This document shows positions 16,393 through 24,875 of a DNA stretch of 48,702 nucleotides, in pieces. The stretch is from Gluconobacter oxydans (GTDB lineage Bacteria; Pseudomonadota; Alphaproteobacteria; Acetobacterales; Acetobacteraceae): positions 1 through 48,702 of the forward strand of contig NZ_BJNM01000020.1 in the NCBI RefSeq assembly GCF_006539685.1. The letters run 5' to 3'. Under the pieces are notes generated by a model that saw nothing but the letters and a program-made list of their open reading frames with translations, had not been told where the DNA came from and did not search any database. The translations under genes were made by a program, and so were the position numbers. The stretch's first letter is position 1. Every line of letters starts with the position of its first letter.

Positions 16393-16411
16393 GAGAATTA
16401 GTCGCATTAAC
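16393..16411 (+). promoter_or_regulatory. Second, weaker Fur-like site
   Basis: GAGAATTAGTCGCATTAAC matches the Fur consensus at 12 of 19 positions. It is centred about 39 bp downstream of the better site, a spacing compatible with extended Fur binding across the promoter. It could be chance in an AT-richer gap. Confidence 0.4.
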
Positions 16412-16455
16412 TCTTTAAGGACAGCATCCGTTTTCGTTTGCAGGATCGTGATCCG

Positions 16456-18855
16456 ATGTCGTCCAGAACACCCCGCCACCCTCTGGGTCCGCTATCTCTT
16501 GCCGCAGGACTGACGCTCGTCTGTTCCGCCGCACACGCACAGGGCGACACCGGGCATCATCACAAGGCCCGTCGTCACCCGGTTTCCAAAAACGACGCAG
16601 CTAGCGCCCAGACGCCCAAGGCCCTTCCGCCGAAAGCTCCTACATCGGGGTCTGCTCTAAAAACGACGGACAACAGCATCGTCGCAACGCCTGAGGAAAC
16701 CGAACATCTGCAGGTCATCGGATCTCCGATGAACACCTTACAGACCCCCATCGGCATTGGCCGGATGCCCGAAGACGTCATGCATACGCCGCAGACGATC
16801 AACGTCGTGCCCAAGCTCCTGATGGAACAGCAGAACGTCAAATCGCTCGACGAGGCCCTGCGCAACGTGCCGGGCATTACCGCGTCGGTCGGTGAAGGCG
16901 AGGGCGGCATGGCGGGGGACCAGTTCCTGATCCGCGGTTTCCAGGCGCAGAACGACATCTATGAGAACGGCCTGCGCGATTTTGGCGTCTATACCCGCGA
17001 CAGTTTCAATTACGACCACGTTTCGGTCATCAAAGGACCGTCTTCGGAAGTCTTCGGCAATGGCACAACGGGTGGCGCCATTAACATCACCACCAAGGTC
17101 GCGCATCTCGGGGACAGCTACAGCGGCGGCTTCTCAGGTGGGTCGGGCGCCTATTATCGCGGCACGCTCGATTTCAACAAGCAGATCGGTGACTCCACGG
17201 CCATCCGCATCACGGGCATGGGCAACGAGAACAACACGGTCGGCCGCGACAATGTCTTTTCCCATCGCTGGGGTATTGCCCCGTCCATCGCCTTCGGTCT
17301 GGGCAAGCGCACGACCTTCACGCTGGAATATTTCCACCAGACGGACAACCGCGTGCCGGATTATGGTGTGCCGGTCGTCACCAAGCCGGGAACGAGCATT
17401 GCAAAGCCACTGACGGAATATGGCCTGAACCGCAACAACTGGTACGGCACGACCTATGATCAGGATGCGTCGAATGTGGACATGCTGACGGCGCGCCTGA
17501 AATTCGACCTGAACAAGAACATCACGTTCTACAACGATGCGCGCGGTGGCATGTACAGCCGGTACTTCTCCGCATCACAACCGGGCTGCGATACGACCTG
17601 CGCTACCGAGTATTTCACCGATCCTGAAGCGGCGACCATCAACCGGCGTGGCCATCTGGGCGGTCCGGAGCCCTATCAGCAGAACGACTGGTCCGTGCAG
17701 GATGTGTTCTCAGGCATCGCGAAGTTCTCGACCGGCAGCATCCGTCACCAGATGATCGCCGGTGTCGATATCTCGCATGTCTATGACCGTCGCACGAACT
17801 ACGCCTACAATTTCAACGGGCAGAACGGCACGAAAACTGACACGACAAGCCTGCTCCACCCGTCCGCCACCCAGCCGGGTCTCCTGCTCGGATCGCTGGG
17901 TCAGTACAGCGGAAATCTCGTGAACATCTCCGGTGTCGGTCATGCCATGTACAAGACGGGCGATGCCACCGATGTCGGCGCGTTCTTCTCCGAACAGATG
18001 TGGCTGGCACCCTGGTTCTCGATCCGTGGCGGTTTCCGCTGGGATCACTGGGACAGCCACTACTCCGCCAATGGCGGAACGGCCGGCGCCGGCGTGTCTT
18101 ACGGACAGACACAGGATACGTTCAATCCGACCGTCAGCCTGATGTACACGCCCAACAGCAACATCATGGTCTATTTCAACTGGGCCCAGTCCACTACGCC
18201 GCTGGGCCTGTATGTGACGAACAGCTCCGAACCCCTGAAATCCACGACGCAGGGTTTCAGCCCCGAACGTAGCAGTCTTTACGAACTGGGGGCGAAGTAT
18301 AACGCCTTTCACGGCCGCATGGGCTTTACGGCGTCCGTGTTCCGTATGGAAAAGGGCAACGCCCTCATGACCGACCCTTCGACGGGGGATGTGTCTTCGT
18401 CCAGTGATCGTCAGCGTAACCAGGGCGTTGAACTCAGCGTTTCGGGCGAAATCCTGAAGAACTGGACCATGATCGGCACCTACGCCTATTATGACGCCAC
18501 AACCGTCTCGTCCCTGACGGCGGCTGATGTCGGCAAGCGCATCCAGTACGCGCCGAAGAATTCCGCTACCATCTGGTCCACCTACACGATCGCGCCGAAC
18601 CGCCCGTGGAACGTCACGTTCGGTGGTGGTCTGACCTGGCGTGATGGTGTCTACCTGAACGCCACCAACACAGCGGCCGTGCCCGCCACCGTGGAATGGG
18701 ATGCCGTGATTTCCCACAATTTCGGCAAGCACTGGCGCGTCGCCATGAACGGCTACAACCTCGACAACCGTCTGAACTACAGCAACCTGTTCAGCGACCG
18801 TGCCACCCCAGCTGTCGGCCGCTCCTTCCTCTTCAACCTTTCGGCGAATTACTGA
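16456..18855 (+). CDS. TonB-dependent siderophore receptor (Fiu/catecholate-like)
   Basis: An outer-membrane receptor for ferric siderophore uptake, powered by TonB-ExbB-ExbD. I choose the ATG at 16456 (799 residues) rather than a TTG six codons earlier: it gives a clean signal peptide ending in SAAHAQG. A His/Lys-rich linker follows (~30-70), then the plug domain (~85-220; VIKGPSSEVFGNGTTGGAIN is the typical plug end). A beta-barrel runs to the C-terminus and ends in aromatic residues (NLSANY). Fur boxes upstream support iron regulation. Its last 23 bp overlap the minus-strand Sel1 gene. The siderophore cannot be named from sequence. Confidence 0.92.
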   Translation: MSSRTPRHPLGPLSLAAGLTLVCSAAHAQGDTGHHHKARRHPVSKNDAASAQTPKALPPKAPTSGSALKTTDNSIVATPEETEHLQVIGSPMNTLQTPIGIGRMPEDVMHTPQTINVVPKLLMEQQNVKSLDEALRNVPGITASVGEGEGGMAGDQFLIRGFQAQNDIYENGLRDFGVYTRDSFNYDHVSVIKGPSSEVFGNGTTGGAINITTKVAHLGDSYSGGFSGGSGAYYRGTLDFNKQIGDSTAIRITGMGNENNTVGRDNVFSHRWGIAPSIAFGLGKRTTFTLEYFHQTDNRVPDYGVPVVTKPGTSIAKPLTEYGLNRNNWYGTTYDQDASNVDMLTARLKFDLNKNITFYNDARGGMYSRYFSASQPGCDTTCATEYFTDPEAATINRRGHLGGPEPYQQNDWSVQDVFSGIAKFSTGSIRHQMIAGVDISHVYDRRTNYAYNFNGQNGTKTDTTSLLHPSATQPGLLLGSLGQYSGNLVNISGVGHAMYKTGDATDVGAFFSEQMWLAPWFSIRGGFRWDHWDSHYSANGGTAGAGVSYGQTQDTFNPTVSLMYTPNSNIMVYFNWAQSTTPLGLYVTNSSEPLKSTTQGFSPERSSLYELGAKYNAFHGRMGFTASVFRMEKGNALMTDPSTGDVSSSSDRQRNQGVELSVSGEILKNWTMIGTYAYYDATTVSSLTAADVGKRIQYAPKNSATIWSTYTIAPNRPWNVTFGGGLTWRDGVYLNATNTAAVPATVEWDAVISHNFGKHWRVAMNGYNLDNRLNYSNLFSDRATPAVGRSFLFNLSANY

Positions 18856-19627
18856 CCGAAACCGCCGCGCCTGACGGAGAAATTCCCATCTCCTTCAGGC
18901 GTTCGCGCACCCGTTCCAGCAGGTCCGCATCACCTTTTGGCCCCAGCGCCGTCAGCTTCTGATCCATCGCCAGCAGAATGTCGGACGTCGCATCTACGAC
19001 AGCCTGGCGCCACCAGCCCAGCGCCTCATCGATCTTCCCGGCATCCACAAGCGCCGTGGCATGGTTGTGCTGCCCCCGGTAATCGCCGCCTTCCGCTGAT
19101 TTCCGATACCAGTCCAGCGCCGCGCCCCGATCCTGCGGCACAACCCATCCCTCTTCCAGAAACCGCGCATACAGATTCATGGATTTCGCATGGCCGTTAT
19201 TTACCGCTGTCCGGAACAGGTCCAGCGCCCGCGCCAGATCTGTCTCCATGCCAATCCCGCGCATGGTCAGGATGCCCAGATTGTACCGGCCCCATTCGTC
19301 TCCAGCCGCAGCAGCAGCTTCATAACAGCGCGCGGCCAGTTGAAGATCCTTTTCGCAGCCCCAGCCGAACTGGAAACACCGTCCACGCATGTTGTGTCCC
19401 GGGCCGAACCCGGCATTGGCCGCGATCGTGAACCAGTCCAGCGCTGCCACCGGATCACGCGGAACATACACGCTGTCCAGCAGCACCTGTCCCCACTGTA
19501 CGATCTGAAGATGCTGTCCCTTGAGCGCGCCCTGCCTGATTTCCTCGATCTGCGGTGGCAGGGCAGGGGGCTCGGGACGGCGCGTGGGCACTTTGCGGCC
19601 CAGGAATTTCTGAACGATCCGTTTCAT
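18833..19627 (-). CDS. Sel1-repeat (tetratricopeptide-like) protein
   Basis: This encodes 264 residues with about four Sel1-type helical repeats between residues ~55 and 215, recognisable by the GDEWGRYNLGILTMRG and KSMNLYARFLEEGW signatures. No signal peptide is seen. Sel1 repeats mediate protein-protein contacts. Sel1 proteins near Fiu/PiuA-type receptors occur in other proteobacteria, so a link to the convergent receptor is possible, but no PiuC/YbiX hydroxylase is present here. Its ATG shares one base with the GumN stop. Its 3' end overlaps the receptor gene by 23 bp. Confidence 0.85.
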   Translation of the reverse strand: MKRIVQKFLGRKVPTRRPEPPALPPQIEEIRQGALKGQHLQIVQWGQVLLDSVYVPRDPVAALDWFTIAANAGFGPGHNMRGRCFQFGWGCEKDLQLAARCYEAAAAAGDEWGRYNLGILTMRGIGMETDLARALDLFRTAVNNGHAKSMNLYARFLEEGWVVPQDRGAALDWYRKSAEGGDYRGQHNHATALVDAGKIDEALGWWRQAVVDATSDILLAMDQKLTALGPKGDADLLERVRERLKEMGISPSGAAVSVSNSPKG

Positions 19628-20598
19628 CAGAGTGCGGGTACGATCTGCTGGACTTCAAACCCGTCCCTGCGGAGCAGGGCGGGCAGCCCCTTCGGCCCCG
19701 CCATGTGCAGGGAGCCCACGGCCGCGAACAGCGATGTCCCGCTCTCATGGATCTTCTCGATTTTCTGCGCCATGCCGACATTCCGATCATCCAGAAGCCG
19801 CGTCATGAAGCGTCGCTCCTGCGCGGTATTCAGGCAGTCGCACCAGTCCTGATAACGATCCAGCCGTTTCACGTCGCTTGAGGCCCACATCTCCGCCAGA
19901 CGCTGGTTTTCGGCCTGCGTCTTGCCGGACGACACGCCCTTGACGATGTCATCGATGAACGCATCCTCATCCTCAGCGTCCGGTCCAATCAGCAGGTCCC
20001 GCTGCATCTGCACCGTCTCCAGCCCGATCAATGGCTTTTTCAGACTGCCCGCCATGCCCTGCAGAACGCCATCCACGGCATAGTCCGGATAATATCCGTC
20101 CTGGCGTGACGCCAGGGATTCGACGCCTGCCGCTTCCACGCCAACCGCCACATGCGCAAATGCCGCGCTGGGCACACATTGCTGGTCCATAAGCGCATCC
20201 ACTTTCGCCTTGCGCCCCGACTGCACGAGATGCGCCCATCGGGCCGGATCTTCCGACTGGCGCAGCGTGGTGGCCGTGTCCGGGGCGTTCAGATCAAGCT
20301 CAAGGGCGACCTCGCTGCTGTGCAGGATCGCGGCGCGTGTCAGCGGGCCGGGCAGCAGCCAGTCCTGTTTTGCGACATGCAGCGTCCCATACAGCCAGGA
20401 GGAGTGACCGTCCTTCGTCACTTTCCACAGGAAGCCCCGGTCCGGTGCCGTCTGGAACATCTGTGCCATCCGGGCCTTGTCCGGCACGCTTGCCGCTGCC
20501 GGGCAACGGGGCGCCTGCGCGTGTGCGGCCATGCTGAACCCCGTACAGACACCCAGAACGGCTCCTGCAACAGACTGGAAGAGACGAAGTGCGTTCAC
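19627..20598 (-). CDS. TraB/GumN family protein, exported
   Basis: A member of the TraB/GumN family, whose function is poorly known; metal-dependent hydrolase activity has been proposed for relatives. I prefer the GTG at 20598 (323 residues): AGAAGG sits 7 bases before it, and the protein then opens with a signal peptide (MNALRLFQSV...AAHAQA). ATGs at 20625-20637 are alternatives. Family motifs are FLWKVTKDG, YGTLHVAK, TVQMQRDLL, and the C-terminal FAAVGSLHMAGPKGL. Translational coupling (TGATG) to the Sel1 gene suggests joint function. Confidence 0.85.
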   Translation of the reverse strand: MNALRLFQSVAGAVLGVCTGFSMAAHAQAPRCPAAASVPDKARMAQMFQTAPDRGFLWKVTKDGHSSWLYGTLHVAKQDWLLPGPLTRAAILHSSEVALELDLNAPDTATTLRQSEDPARWAHLVQSGRKAKVDALMDQQCVPSAAFAHVAVGVEAAGVESLASRQDGYYPDYAVDGVLQGMAGSLKKPLIGLETVQMQRDLLIGPDAEDEDAFIDDIVKGVSSGKTQAENQRLAEMWASSDVKRLDRYQDWCDCLNTAQERRFMTRLLDDRNVGMAQKIEKIHESGTSLFAAVGSLHMAGPKGLPALLRRDGFEVQQIVPAL

Positions 20599-20706
20599 GG
20601 TTCTGCCTTCTGAAAAAAGCGCCATATCGCCCATCATCCGCGAGTCCCGCCGTCCCGGCAACCCGCTTTGGGGCAGCCCTGCATTGCTGCCGCCCTTAAC
20701 GCGGAC

Positions 20707-20738
20707 TTGACCGGATTGGCTCGCGATCTCCATATAAC
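20707..20738 (+). promoter_or_regulatory. Possible sigma70-type promoter for ileS
   Basis: TTGACC (20707-20712) is followed by CATATA (20731-20736) with an 18-base spacer, or TATAAC (20733-20738) with 20. It lies about 40 bp before the ileS ATG, in the divergent gap to the GumN gene. Confidence 0.4.
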
Positions 20739-20777
20739 CCACCCTTTGTGTGAATGACCGAAACTGGCTCGTCCCTC

Positions 20778-23636
20778 ATGTCCGATAAGACTCCCGATCC
20801 TTCCGTTGCCGCCTTCAAGGAACAGCAGGACCGCTACCGCGATACCGTGTTCCTCCCCCGCACCGGTTTTCCGATGCGCGGCGGCCTGCCCAAGCGCGAG
20901 CCTGAAACGCTCGCCCGCTGGGCCGCGACAGGACTGGACGAAAAGATCCGCGAGGCCGGGAAGGGACGTCCCGTCTTCACGCTTCATGACGGACCGCCCT
21001 ACGCCAACGGCCACATTCACATCGGACACGCCCTGAACAAGGTGATGAAGGACGTCATCAACCGTGCCCATCGCATGTCGGGGTATGAAGTCCGCTATCT
21101 TCCGGGCTGGGACTGCCACGGCCTGCCGATCGAATGGCGGATCGAGGAGCAGTATCGCAAGGCCGGCAAGGACAAGGATCAGGTGCCCCTGCTCCAGTTC
21201 CGCGCCGAATGCCGCCAGTACGCCGCCCAATGGGTGCAGAAGCAGGCCGAGGACTTCAAGCGCATTGGCGTTCAGGCCGAATGGGCAAACCGCTATGTGA
21301 CGATGGACTTCAGCTCCGAAGCCAAGATCGTCGACGAAATCGGCAAGTTCCTGCTCAATGGCAGCCTCTATCGTGGCCTGCGCCCCGTCATGTGGAGCCC
21401 GGTCGAGAAGACGGCCCTGGCCGAAGCCGAGATCGAATATCACGACATCGACTCCACGACGATCTTCGTGGCCTTCCCGATCATCAAGGATCCGACGCCC
21501 GCCCACGCCCTGAACGGTGTGTCGGCCGTCATCTGGACGACCACGCCCTGGACCATTCCGGCGAACCGCGCGCTCGCCTATGGTCCGGACATCACCTATG
21601 TCGTCCTGCGCGTCGATGAGACGAACGAGAACAGCGTGGTTCCGCAGGGTGCCAAGCTGCTGGTGGCCGAGGATCGTGTGGACGCCTTCTGCACGGAGAC
21701 GGGCATTACGGCGCATCACATCCTCTACACGCTGCCAGGCAACGGGCTTGAAGGCGCGGTCTGCGCTCATCCGCTGCGTGGCCGTGGCTATGAGTATGAC
21801 GTGCCGATGCTGCCGGGCGATTTCGTCACGACCGATGCCGGTACGGGCCTTGTCCACATGGCGCCGTCCCACGGTCAGGACGACTTCATGCTCTGCCGTC
21901 AGTACGGCATCGAAGTCCCCGAACTTGTGCAGGACGACGGCCGCTATGCCCCGTGGGTTCCGCATCTGGCCGGCATCCACGTCTTCAAGGCGGCCGATCC
22001 GGTCTGCGACCTGCTGACCGAAGCCCGCCAGTCCGCCGAACATGACGACGCCCCCGCCACCGGCCTGATGGCCCGCGGAACGGTCCGTCATTCCTATCCG
22101 CATTCCTGGCGCTCCAAGGCGCCGATCATCTTCCGCGCCACGCCGCAGTGGTTCATCGCAATGGATGGCGAGACGAAGCTGCGCGAAAAATCCCTGAGCG
22201 CACTGGATAACGTCACCTTCGTCCCCGAAGCCGCCCGCCGTCGCCTGACCTCCATGATCGAGCAGCGCCCCGACTGGTGCATCTCCCGCCAGCGCGCCTG
22301 GGGCGTGCCGATCGCGGTTTTCGTTGAGAAGCGCACCGGTGAAGTACTGCGCGATGCGGCTGTCATGCAGCGTATTGTCGAGGCTTTTCGCGAAAAGGGA
22401 GCGGATATCTGGTACGAAGCCGACCCGTCGCTGTTCCTTGGGGAAGGCCGGAATCCCGCCGATTACGAACAGGTTTTCGACATCGTGGACGTCTGGTTCG
22501 AGAGCGGCTCCACGCATCGCTTCGATCTGGGGCAGGAAGGCCTGAACTTCCCGGCAGATCTTTATCTTGAAGGCTCCGACCAGCATCGCGGCTGGTTCCA
22601 GTCCTCCCTGCTGGAAAGCGTGGGGACGATGGGGGTCGCGCCCTACAAGGCGCTTGTGACCAACGGTTTCGTCATGGACGAGCAGGGCCGCAAAATGTCC
22701 AAGTCTCTGGGCAATGTCGTGGCGCCGTCAGACGTGACCGAAAGCCTCGGCGCCGATATCCTGCGTCTGTGGGTCCTGAACTCCGACACGAACGAAGACC
22801 TTCGCATCGGACAGGACATCCTCAAGCAGCAGGGCGAACTCTATCGCCGCCTGCGCAACACCCTGCGCTGGCTGCTCGGTGCGCTGGATGGCTTCACGCC
22901 CGAAGAAGCCGTGTCCTACGCCGATCTGCCGCCGCTGGAGCAGTACATCCTGCACCGCCTGACGGAACTGCGCGGCCTGATCGCCAGTGCGGTCGAGACG
23001 CATCAGTGGGTTGGTGTCTACCCGGCACTGCACGGCTTCTGCACCACTGATCTCTCGGCCTTCTATTTCGACATCCGCAAGGACGCGATCTACTGCGACG
23101 CCCCGTCTGACCCGACGCGCCGTGCAGCCCGCACGGTGCTGGACGCCCTGCATCGCGCGCTCTGCACTTGGCTGGCGCCCGTCCTCGTCTTCACGGCCGA
23201 GGAAGCCTGGCAGGCCCGCTTCGGCGAGGACGACAGCGTGCATCTCGCACAGTTCTTCGAACCGGAAGCTGAGTGGAACGACCCGGAACTCGGCAACCGC
23301 TGGGAAGACATCCGCGCCTATCGCCGTCTGATCACGACCGAGCTGGAAACGGCCCGCCGTGACGGCACGATCGGCTCTTCGCTCGAAGCCAGCGTTACGC
23401 TGCCACTTTCGCAGGAAGAGGCCGGGATCTTCGGCGGGCTGGACTGGGCCGAACTGCTCATCACCTCCCATGCCGAAACCGAGCTGCTGCCGGGTGACAC
23501 GGCTCATGGCGGCCCGCAGGTCGAGCGTGCGCCGGGCCATAAATGTGCCCGCTGCTGGAAGGTCCTGCCTGAAGTTGGCGAGAACACCGAGCATCCGGCC
23601 CTGTGCCGTCGCTGCATCGACGTGGTGAGTGCCTGA
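20778..23636 (+). CDS. ileS: Isoleucyl-tRNA synthetase
   Basis: Class I synthetase that charges tRNA-Ile and edits valine. I start at the ATG at 20778 (952 residues; MSDKTPDPSV...), with an ATG 8 codons earlier as alternative. The HIGH motif is HIHIGH, KMSKS is present (GRKMSKSLGN), and the editing-domain WTTTPWTIPANRA is intact. A C-terminal zinc site (CARCW ... CRRC) marks the bacterial eubacterial-type enzyme. The stop shares one base with the lspA ATG (TGATG). Confidence 0.96.
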   Translation: MSDKTPDPSVAAFKEQQDRYRDTVFLPRTGFPMRGGLPKREPETLARWAATGLDEKIREAGKGRPVFTLHDGPPYANGHIHIGHALNKVMKDVINRAHRMSGYEVRYLPGWDCHGLPIEWRIEEQYRKAGKDKDQVPLLQFRAECRQYAAQWVQKQAEDFKRIGVQAEWANRYVTMDFSSEAKIVDEIGKFLLNGSLYRGLRPVMWSPVEKTALAEAEIEYHDIDSTTIFVAFPIIKDPTPAHALNGVSAVIWTTTPWTIPANRALAYGPDITYVVLRVDETNENSVVPQGAKLLVAEDRVDAFCTETGITAHHILYTLPGNGLEGAVCAHPLRGRGYEYDVPMLPGDFVTTDAGTGLVHMAPSHGQDDFMLCRQYGIEVPELVQDDGRYAPWVPHLAGIHVFKAADPVCDLLTEARQSAEHDDAPATGLMARGTVRHSYPHSWRSKAPIIFRATPQWFIAMDGETKLREKSLSALDNVTFVPEAARRRLTSMIEQRPDWCISRQRAWGVPIAVFVEKRTGEVLRDAAVMQRIVEAFREKGADIWYEADPSLFLGEGRNPADYEQVFDIVDVWFESGSTHRFDLGQEGLNFPADLYLEGSDQHRGWFQSSLLESVGTMGVAPYKALVTNGFVMDEQGRKMSKSLGNVVAPSDVTESLGADILRLWVLNSDTNEDLRIGQDILKQQGELYRRLRNTLRWLLGALDGFTPEEAVSYADLPPLEQYILHRLTELRGLIASAVETHQWVGVYPALHGFCTTDLSAFYFDIRKDAIYCDAPSDPTRRAARTVLDALHRALCTWLAPVLVFTAEEAWQARFGEDDSVHLAQFFEPEAEWNDPELGNRWEDIRAYRRLITTELETARRDGTIGSSLEASVTLPLSQEEAGIFGGLDWAELLITSHAETELLPGDTAHGGPQVERAPGHKCARCWKVLPEVGENTEHPALCRRCIDVVSA

Positions 23637-24148
23637 TGTCCCTGTGGCATGAGGGGATGAGCCGGACAGGCCGCATGGTTCTGGGGTTTGCCCTGCTGGT
23701 TCTGGTCCTCGTTCTGGATCAGGCCAGCAAGGACTGGATCCTCTATGTTTACCATCTGCCGGACCGGGGATCGGTCGAGATCCTGCCGTTCCTGAATTTC
23801 ACGATGGTCTGGAACCATGCCGTGACGTTCGGCATGTTCGGCGGCCTCGGCAGCCGCGGGCCATGGATTTTCTGCGCGGTTTCCCTGATCGCCGTGGGGC
23901 TTCTTGTCTGGACCCTGACCCGCACGAAGCGCACGCTCGTGGCGGCGTCCTGTGGGGCGATTGCCGGTGGCGCCATCGGCAATGTCATTGACCGCCTGCG
24001 CTATGGGGCGGTTGTGGATTTCCTGCACGCCCATGCATTCGGCTGGTCATGGTATGTCTTCAATATCGCGGATTCAGGGATCGTCTGCGGCGTCATCGTC
24101 TGGCTGATCGACTCCCTGCTTGCGGAACGTCAGGCCGCTGCCAAGTGA
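23636..24148 (+). CDS. lspA: Lipoprotein signal peptidase (signal peptidase II)
   Basis: An inner-membrane aspartyl protease that removes signal peptides from prolipoproteins. I start at the ATG at 23636, overlapping the ileS stop, giving 170 residues. Four membrane segments are visible. Conserved blocks are DQASKDWI, the N..VTFGMF loop, and the two catalytic aspartates in GNVIDRLRYG and FNIADS. The ileS-lspA order is common in bacteria. The window itself encodes at least four prolipoproteins. Confidence 0.95.
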   Translation: MSLWHEGMSRTGRMVLGFALLVLVLVLDQASKDWILYVYHLPDRGSVEILPFLNFTMVWNHAVTFGMFGGLGSRGPWIFCAVSLIAVGLLVWTLTRTKRTLVAASCGAIAGGAIGNVIDRLRYGAVVDFLHAHAFGWSWYVFNIADSGIVCGVIVWLIDSLLAERQAAAK

Positions 24149-24213
24149 TGCGATTGCGGAACTTGTTCCAATGGCTTGCCCCCGCGTCGCGCGGACTGTA
24201 GGAGTGTTGCATC

Positions 24214-24786
24214 ATGATCGCGTCCCAGGGGCCCTCCATGCGCCGTAACCGTCTTTCCGTTGCCCGTCTCAGTGTCCAGATGGGTGCCATGGCTTCCGTC
24301 GGCCTGCTGCTTTCGGGCTGCTCGGGCGCCGATGTCTCACGCGCGATCGGTCTCGAACGGGCCATGCCCGACGAGTACACCGTCACGACCCGCGCCCCGC
24401 TCTCCATGCCGCCTTCCGAGCAGATGCAGCTCCCCGGTGCCGCCGATGCCCATCGCCCGGACGAAAGCCCGCGGATGCAGGCACTCGAAACCCTGTCACC
24501 GGACACGGCCCTGCATCCGGATTCCGGCAAGGGCAGCACCGGCCAGACCGCACTGGTCGGACAGGTGGACAAGTCCGCCAGCGCACCGAACAACGCCGAG
24601 CTTGGCGCGGCCGATGCCGGTTTCGTGGACAACCTGATGTTCTGGAAGGGCGGCAATGCCGGTTCCGTCGTCGATGGTGACGCCGAAAACCGCCGCATCC
24701 GCGAGAACTCGGCCCTGGGCCGCAATCCCGCAACGGGTGCGACCCCGACCGTCAGAAAGAAGAAGGCCTTCCTCGGCGTTCTCTGA
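24214..24786 (+). CDS. DUF3035-type lipoprotein (BamF-like)
   Basis: This encodes 190 residues with a lipoprotein signal, lipobox LLSGC (Cys ~36). The conserved PDEYTVTTRAPLSMPP block at ~51-66 is the hallmark of DUF3035, a small alphaproteobacterial lipoprotein family often encoded next to lspA. One member is reported as BamF, a subunit of the outer-membrane beta-barrel assembly machine in Caulobacter. That assignment is from memory. The rest is low-complexity and basic at the C-terminus. The ATG at 24214 has a GGAG 9 bases before it; the ATG at 24238 is also possible. Confidence 0.8.
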   Translation: MIASQGPSMRRNRLSVARLSVQMGAMASVGLLLSGCSGADVSRAIGLERAMPDEYTVTTRAPLSMPPSEQMQLPGAADAHRPDESPRMQALETLSPDTALHPDSGKGSTGQTALVGQVDKSASAPNNAELGAADAGFVDNLMFWKGGNAGSVVDGDAENRRIRENSALGRNPATGATPTVRKKKAFLGVL

Positions 24787-24794
24787 AGTACCCT

Positions 24795-24831
24795 CCGTCC
24801 CGACTGCCCCCTGATTGGGTGGACGGGACGG
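24795..24831 (+). terminator. GC-rich hairpin between the DUF3035 gene and mutL
   Basis: CCGTCCCG (24795-24802) and CGGGACGG (24824-24831) form a perfect 8 bp stem, starting 8 bp after the stop. No T-tract follows, so it may only slow polymerase or protect the mRNA end. Confidence 0.45.
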
Positions 24832-24875
24832 CCCTGTCTGCCGTCCGGCCCCTGTCCGGACGATGAGGAGGCATC

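Noticed and set aside
20598-20777. T-box or leader-peptide attenuator before ileS
   Set aside because: No T-box core, short leader frame or terminator/antiterminator pair is visible in the gap; only a possible promoter.
20634-22586. 650-residue minus-strand frame opposite ileS
   Set aside because: It is a mirror frame of the ileS coding strand, with no recognisable domain or ribosome site. High-GC genes commonly leave such open frames.
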